A stretch of DNA of 8,908 nucleotides from GCA-2688775 sp035288865 (GTDB lineage: Archaea > Nanobdellota > Nanobdellia > Woesearchaeales > GW2011-AR4). Below, piece after piece: positions 5,482 to 8,908 of this stretch (its first letter is position 1; the number at the start of each line of letters is the position of its first letter). The translations under genes and the position numbers were made by a program. The notes beneath the pieces were generated by a model that did not search any database, had not been told where the DNA came from, and saw nothing but the letters and a program-made list of their open reading frames with translations. The stretch is from positions 1 to 8,908 of the forward strand of contig DATDZA010000040.1 of assembly GCA_035288865.1 (NCBI GenBank), written 5' to 3'.

Positions 5482-5826
5482 ATGAATATAAAAAATTTCC
5501 TGAGGCCTACTTTTTTTAAGGCAACGATATTTTTGTTTGTCGGTACAGTGTACCTTTATTTTGCCAGTGAAAGTGTGTCTGCTGCAGGCCTTTCGTTTGC
5601 ATTCTTTTACACTGCATACGGGTTCCCGTTCCAATACTTAATCATTGGAGATATTGATGAAATATCCAGCTTTGCAGATGGGCTGTTTCTTGAAAATTAT
5701 TTCAGCAAATATGGAAATTATTTATTCAATCCAGTTGCTTTTGCATTAGACATAATTTTAATTTATTTGTTCTCGTGTTTTGTAGGAATTTTATTTGATA
5801 AGATGAAAGCCGGTGGTAAAAAATAA
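5482..5826 (+). CDS. Small three-helix membrane protein of unknown function
   Basis: The 114-residue product has three hydrophobic segments: about 13-30 (KATIFLFVGTVYLYFAS), 35-54 (AGLSFAFFYTAYGFPFQYLI) and 84-105 (NPVAFALDIILIYLFSCFVG). A loop of about 30 residues lies between helices two and three, and the C-terminus is short and Lys-rich. The positive-inside pattern suggests a cytoplasmic C-terminus. I do not recognise the family; proteins of this form are frequent orphans in DPANN genomes. The start is supported by the TATA box at leaderless spacing. Its stop codon (5824-5826) directly abuts the stop of the convergent DUF192 gene, so transcripts from both sides probably run into each other. 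Confidence 0.75.
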   Translation: MNIKNFLRPTFFKATIFLFVGTVYLYFASESVSAAGLSFAFFYTAYGFPFQYLIIGDIDEISSFADGLFLENYFSKYGNYLFNPVAFALDIILIYLFSCFVGILFDKMKAGGKK

Positions 5827-6171
5827 TCAGAAGAATATTCTATCACCAATTTCCGTGCCCGTATTTTTTATGGTATTGTTGGGAAGTTCGATAACATACT
5901 TTAATTTCTTCTTAGGCGTGTAGAAAGTGAACGGCATGAAATTTTCTTTCAAGTCTGTTACAATTTTATTTTTATCAAGAAATAAAACATCTATAGGATA
6001 AAAAACAAAAATCATATGCAAGCCAATTTTTTTCTCGCTGTTAAATTTAAAAATCAATGCCATATCCGATTTTTTTGAGAACATTAGCCCAATAAATTTT
6101 GACAGGGCGGTATCGCACAATTTAATCTTATTTCCCAATATGCGGTTTCTCGACGTATTTCTTATCTGCAT
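5827..6171 (-). CDS. DUF192 family protein
   Basis: The 114-residue product matches the compact DUF192 fold. It has an early GLMF (28-31), the core LHMIFVFYPIDVLFLDKNKI (51-70), then ENFMPFTFYTPKKK, the VIELPNNTI strand (93-101) and a final GD-R-I-F-F. Length and motif order are as usual for the family, but many homologues carry an N-terminal export signal or lipobox, and here none is visible, so a cytoplasmic location is suggested. The family's biochemical role is unknown to me. The ATG (complement of 6169-6171) has no Shine-Dalgarno site. A minus-strand promoter could use the first GTTTAAATAT copy in reverse (6211-6220), giving a leader of about 18 bases, or a weaker element nearer the start for a leaderless transcript. 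It converges with the small membrane protein gene without a gap. Confidence 0.85.
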   Translation of the reverse strand: MQIRNTSRNRILGNKIKLCDTALSKFIGLMFSKKSDMALIFKFNSEKKIGLHMIFVFYPIDVLFLDKNKIVTDLKENFMPFTFYTPKKKLKYVIELPNNTIKNTGTEIGDRIFF

Positions 6172-6202
6172 TTTAATTTTGACAAATTGTAAAGTTGGTA
6201 AA

Positions 6203-6222
6203 TTCGAAAAGTTTAAATATCA
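6203..6222 (+). promoter_or_regulatory. Promoter repeat 1 (BRE/TATA, possibly bidirectional)
   Basis: TTCGAAAAGTTTAAATATCA has a good BRE (CGAAAAG) and TATA box on the + strand, predicting a start near 6242. This is almost 150 bases ahead of the large gene. The TTTAAA core is palindromic, so the same site could serve the DUF192 gene on the minus strand, starting near 6189. Confidence 0.5.
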
Positions 6223-6243
6223 TTTGAAATTGGGTTTTTGTAA

Positions 6244-6280
6244 GAGGCGTATCACTGGTTGTTATTTGCTGCCTCGTTTT
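6244..6280 (+). other. GC hairpin followed by T4
   Basis: GAGGC (6244-6248) pairs with GCCTC (6271-6275), with a G-T wobble inside and a loop of about 20 bases, followed by GTTTT. The hairpin starts just where transcription from promoter repeat 1 should begin. It could end a very short transcript, act as a leader structure for the large gene, or be chance. Confidence 0.3.
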
Positions 6281-6292
6281 AAACTGGCGTGG

Positions 6293-6312
6293 AATAAAAA
6301 AGTTTAAATATA
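6293..6312 (+). promoter_or_regulatory. Promoter repeat 2
   Basis: An A-rich block followed by GTTTAAATAT (6302-6311) matches the other two copies. Used as a TATA box it would start transcription near 6333, about 57 bases before the ATG, overlapping promoter repeat 3. Confidence 0.45.
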
Positions 6313-6322
6313 AGTTGCGCAA

Positions 6323-6342
6323 TTCAAAAGGTTTAAATATAT
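6323..6342 (+). promoter_or_regulatory. Promoter repeat 3, most likely promoter of the giant surface-protein gene
   Basis: TTCAAAAGGTTTAAATATAT resembles repeat 1 over its whole length. With normal spacing it predicts a start near 6363 and a leader of about 27 bases that contains the Shine-Dalgarno site, which is the most conventional arrangement among the three copies. Confidence 0.6.
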
Positions 6343-6378
6343 GTAGCAAAATAACCGTTGCTGTACAAATAAAAGTCT

Positions 6379-6382
6379 GAGG
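6379..6382 (+). promoter_or_regulatory. Shine-Dalgarno site deciding the start at 6390
   Basis: GAGG lies seven bases before the ATG at 6390 and is complementary to the CCUC of the archaeal 16S rRNA 3' end. It supports this start, after which an export signal begins within 20 codons. Confidence 0.6.
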
Positions 6383-6389
6383 ATTAATA

Positions 6390-8908
6390 ATGCAAAAAAA
6401 GGGTGCTGGTAGAATATTTAGTTCTAGGGGCGGAAAGATAAGTGTAGTGCTGCTTCTGATGGCTTTGATGATTTTTGTTTTTGCGTTTTTGATTTTTGAA
6501 GGAAATTTCGTCGAGGCGGGGTTTGCGAACTGGTCGACAATTAGAACGCCCAGTAATTTCACATTCAATGCAACTGGAAATTCTTCCTCCTATCCGACTG
6601 CTAGCAGGAACATTAATTTCACATTTAATGTGACCTGGCAACAGGACAGGCAGAACGCCTCGGGAAATTGCAGTTTGTGGGTGAACAGCACGACTACAGT
6701 ATCTCCATTTAGTAACGGGTGGCAAGCTGTAAAGAACATTAGCAACTTAACAAGGTACGCGACTCCGGCTGCTGATGATCAAATAAATAACTATACGGGT
6801 GCAGCTGCCACGCTAAGTTACATTAACTTTACATTTCCTGCAGATGGAAACTATACCGTTGCTGTTGCTTGTGTTGATCACAACGGCACAGGTGCTGGCT
6901 ATAATTTTTCAGCTAATTATACTTTCGTGCTTGACACAACACCACCGAGGCTGTTTGCTATTACGCCAAATGCGACTTTGAAAGATGCCAAGTTGTGGGT
7001 AGGGCAGGCTTCTGGAAATTTTTCAGGCTGGCCAATACTTTTCCTGCTTAATATTTCCGACAATAACACCCATACTGCTTGGTATACACTTAATGCTTCG
7101 ATAACTACTAGCGCGTCATGGACTGCTGGCACTTCAATAGGACAGTTGGAAAATAAAAGTGGAACTATGAATAATAATACTATGGCTAGGAGTATTGTAG
7201 GAAATGCCAATATCATGGACCAGTATAATGGTAGTGTTTATTTAAATATCACAAGCAACTGGAGGGGCCCGGGTCCGCATAGCGTGGTGTTCTGTGCAAA
7301 TGACAGTGCTGGAAATAAAATTTGCACTGGCTCTTATGATTTTGTTATTACGGGAACAAATGTAACTCAAATGAGGCAGGCGTTTGCAAGTACCAGCTTT
7401 GGTTCAACTGGAGGAGCACACGTCAACATAACATATGGCAACGGAACAGGAATTCCGGAAGGTGATACGGATTCGGGAGGCGCTCCGCCATCAGACAGTT
7501 TCTTCAACCCGCTGACAAACAATTACACATTCGTATTTAATGTAACGAGTACAAATAGTAGAGTTTACCTTGTAGGCTTGAAAATTGATGAGACTAAGCT
7601 GGGAAATGTCAGCGGCTCTAACTTAACAACAAGCCCGGAGAAAGAAATTCTTTCATCTGTCGGATACGGATTTAATACCACATACACGGGTGGGGATTTT
7701 TCAAACTTCATGCCTGACTTTATCAGATTCCAATTTGGTGTTATAGAGCAGCCGGGAGTAGGCTTCAACAGGCACATGTACTGTTCTGGGGCTACGATAG
7801 CAAGTCCGAATTGTACGGCTATAGTTTCATGTAATTCAACTGCATTTAGTGTCTATAACAGTTCAGCTGTTTTGGCTGCCATTATATCCCCAACATCCGG
7901 GGGGCCAAGCGCATGCTACGTTGAAGGCGATAAAGGGCAATTGAATGGAGTAGCGCTTACAGTGGGCAGGACATATACTTTTGTAACTCACTTTTCCGGT
8001 GGAGCGCTGGGAAATGATACCGGGGCACCCGAAATACAATTCTTTGGAAACTTGGTCAACGGGGCAAAAGACAAAACACGGCATGAAACACCGCCCTATG
8101 ACGTTTCAATATATAATACAACGGGCACTTCGATATTGATTAACTTTACAGTTGCAGACATAAACAGCACAGGAGTTAATATGTCTATTAATACTACTAT
8201 AAATGTTACGGTTGCTAATAACGGAGATGGCCTATCCTCTCCTGCAACTAGGTTTTGGGTAGGTGGCGTGAATAGCAACTTAACTTGTGTGCCCAATGGA
8301 TTTGCTACAAATTCATCTGTATACAACATAACAGGTGCTGACCATCAGGGCAATTTAACCGATGGTGTTAATTGCACGCTGACTGTAACTGGCTTGACTA
8401 ATGGAACCAAGAATATTACTGTAATGGCAAAGGACGCAAGCAACAACTCCAATATAAATTTGACATCATTGTTAGTAACTATTGATCAGATACCACCAGT
8501 TGTTGGTTATTTTAATATAACGGAGTTGCGTCCTGGTAGTACGTTGCCCGGCGGTGGCGATAATAACCGAACATTAAATGCGTCAGATTTTGCGGGTTCA
8601 GCGCAGGGAAGGAATATATTTTTGACTTCTAATTGGAGCGATAACCTGACTCAGACATCAGTAGGAAGATTCCAATTTTATAATACCAGCAGCGGATGGC
8701 AAACTTTGAATACCAGCGCTTCTAACATAACTTTGTACGCATATATGGTTAATTTCTCGTATCCGATACCAACAGGACATAATGAGTTTGAGGGTAAAAA
8801 TATAAGCTTTAGGGTTATTGCAAACGATACACTTGGTAATGTTAATTCCACAAATGACGTAAAGAATATTACTGTTAACATCAATGACACAACAAAACCA
8901 ACAATTAC
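6390..8908 (+). CDS. Giant sequon-rich surface glycoprotein with Ig-like modules (3' end outside window)
   Basis: Translation from ATG 6390 stays open to the right edge: 839 complete codons with no stop. The N-terminus MQKKGAGRIFSSRGGK is basic and precedes a hydrophobic segment (about 17-36), then FEGNFVEAG, so the protein is exported or anchored by an uncleaved helix. The remainder is beta-rich, high in Asn, Thr and Ser, with repeated module boundaries of Ig-like type: LDTTPPRLF (about 181), DQIPPVVGYF (699) and NDTTKPTI (about 832). It also has strand motifs such as FCANDSAGN and VIANDTLGN. By hand I count about 68 N-X-S/T sequons, roughly one per 12 residues, plus scattered Cys residues that could pair. 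It is probably an adhesin-like or stalk-like envelope glycoprotein, a function inferred only from architecture. A Shine-Dalgarno site and up to three promoter repeats precede it. Minus-strand frames across this region are shadows. Confidence 0.85.
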   Translation, partial: MQKKGAGRIFSSRGGKISVVLLLMALMIFVFAFLIFEGNFVEAGFANWSTIRTPSNFTFNATGNSSSYPTASRNINFTFNVTWQQDRQNASGNCSLWVNSTTTVSPFSNGWQAVKNISNLTRYATPAADDQINNYTGAAATLSYINFTFPADGNYTVAVACVDHNGTGAGYNFSANYTFVLDTTPPRLFAITPNATLKDAKLWVGQASGNFSGWPILFLLNISDNNTHTAWYTLNASITTSASWTAGTSIGQLENKSGTMNNNTMARSIVGNANIMDQYNGSVYLNITSNWRGPGPHSVVFCANDSAGNKICTGSYDFVITGTNVTQMRQAFASTSFGSTGGAHVNITYGNGTGIPEGDTDSGGAPPSDSFFNPLTNNYTFVFNVTSTNSRVYLVGLKIDETKLGNVSGSNLTTSPEKEILSSVGYGFNTTYTGGDFSNFMPDFIRFQFGVIEQPGVGFNRHMYCSGATIASPNCTAIVSCNSTAFSVYNSSAVLAAIISPTSGGPSACYVEGDKGQLNGVALTVGRTYTFVTHFSGGALGNDTGAPEIQFFGNLVNGAKDKTRHETPPYDVSIYNTTGTSILINFTVADINSTGVNMSINTTINVTVANNGDGLSSPATRFWVGGVNSNLTCVPNGFATNSSVYNITGADHQGNLTDGVNCTLTVTGLTNGTKNITVMAKDASNNSNINLTSLLVTIDQIPPVVGYFNITELRPGSTLPGGGDNNRTLNASDFAGSAQGRNIFLTSNWSDNLTQTSVGRFQFYNTSSGWQTLNTSASNITLYAYMVNFSYPIPTGHNEFEGKNISFRVIANDTLGNVNSTNDVKNITVNINDTTKPTI
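6554..6633 (+). repeat. Short 60-base-spaced repeat inside the giant gene
   Basis: TAATTTCACATTCAATG (from 6554) recurs 60 bases later as TAATTTCACATTTAATG (from 6614), encoding NFTFNAT and NFTFNVT. It shows local duplication of sequon-bearing strands at the start of the mature protein. Confidence 0.5.

Larger units (their letters stand above)
6172..6389. other. Divergent intergenic region with three promoter-like repeats and a hairpin
   Basis: This 218-base region separates the minus-strand DUF192 gene from the large + strand surface-protein gene. It contains the decamer GTTTAAATAT three times (6211, 6302, 6331), a GC hairpin with a following T-run between copies one and two, and a Shine-Dalgarno site before the ATG at 6390. 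No additional protein gene is apparent. Confidence 0.65.

Noticed and set aside
6173..6568. Minus-strand 131-codon frame upstream of DUF192
   Set aside because: It covers the promoter repeats and the signal-peptide region of the + strand surface gene, shows no recognisable family, and would put coding sequence over clear BRE/TATA elements.
6384..8890. A series of minus-strand reading frames of 63-113 codons across the right third
   Set aside because: All lie opposite the long + strand frame from 6390. They have patchy composition and no supporting start signals, and are shadows of the Asn/Thr-rich gene.
1..8908. Insertion sequences or integration-site duplications near the tRNA gene
   Set aside because: No transposase or integrase gene, terminal inverted repeats, or duplicated tRNA 3' end was seen in the window.

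Overview
The window looks like part of the genome of a DPANN-type archaeon, most like Woesearchaeota or Pacearchaeota. The DNA is AT-rich, start sites are preceded by archaeal BRE/TATA-like elements, there are leaderless or short-leader genes, a tRNA carries archaeal bulge-helix-bulge introns, and the proteins are archaeal cell-surface and N-glycosylation types. This placement is inferred from gene content and signals; no database search was possible.

Left part (1-2009, + strand): the end of an apparent operon for protein N-glycosylation. It holds the 3' part of a probable STT3/AglB-type oligosaccharyltransferase (cut by the left edge), a family 2 glycosyltransferase of the dolichyl-phosphate sugar synthase type, and a small DUF2304 membrane protein. 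The gaps between genes are only 9-11 bases. A 369-base AT-rich spacer follows, with T-rich termination signals, a strong BRE/TATA promoter and a threefold repeat around that promoter.

Middle (2379-5169, + strand): a 675-residue secreted, C-terminally anchored surface protein with three related beta-sandwich repeats (S-layer-like), then a phosphodiester glycosidase (NAGPA-domain) gene. Next comes a tRNA-Trp(CCA) gene (5231-5380) that only folds correctly if two introns are removed. One is at the canonical 37/38 site and one is in the variable loop; they leave a middle exon of about 8 bases. A small three-helix membrane protein gene and a minus-strand DUF192 gene then converge with no base between their stop codons.

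Right part (6172-8908): a 218-base divergent intergenic region carries three copies of a GTTTAAATAT promoter element and a GC hairpin followed by T residues. It leads to a very large + strand gene that begins at 6390 and is still open at the right edge (839 complete codons). The gene encodes an exported or membrane-anchored protein with Ig-like module boundaries and about 68 N-X-S/T sequons by hand count. It is a natural candidate substrate for the N-glycosylation operon at the left end. The S-layer-like protein, by contrast, has only two sequons. The theme of the window is therefore the cell envelope: glycan assembly and transfer, a glycan-phosphate cleaving enzyme, a sequon-poor S-layer-like protein and a sequon-dense giant surface protein. 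The most unusual single item is the doubly interrupted tRNA-Trp gene.
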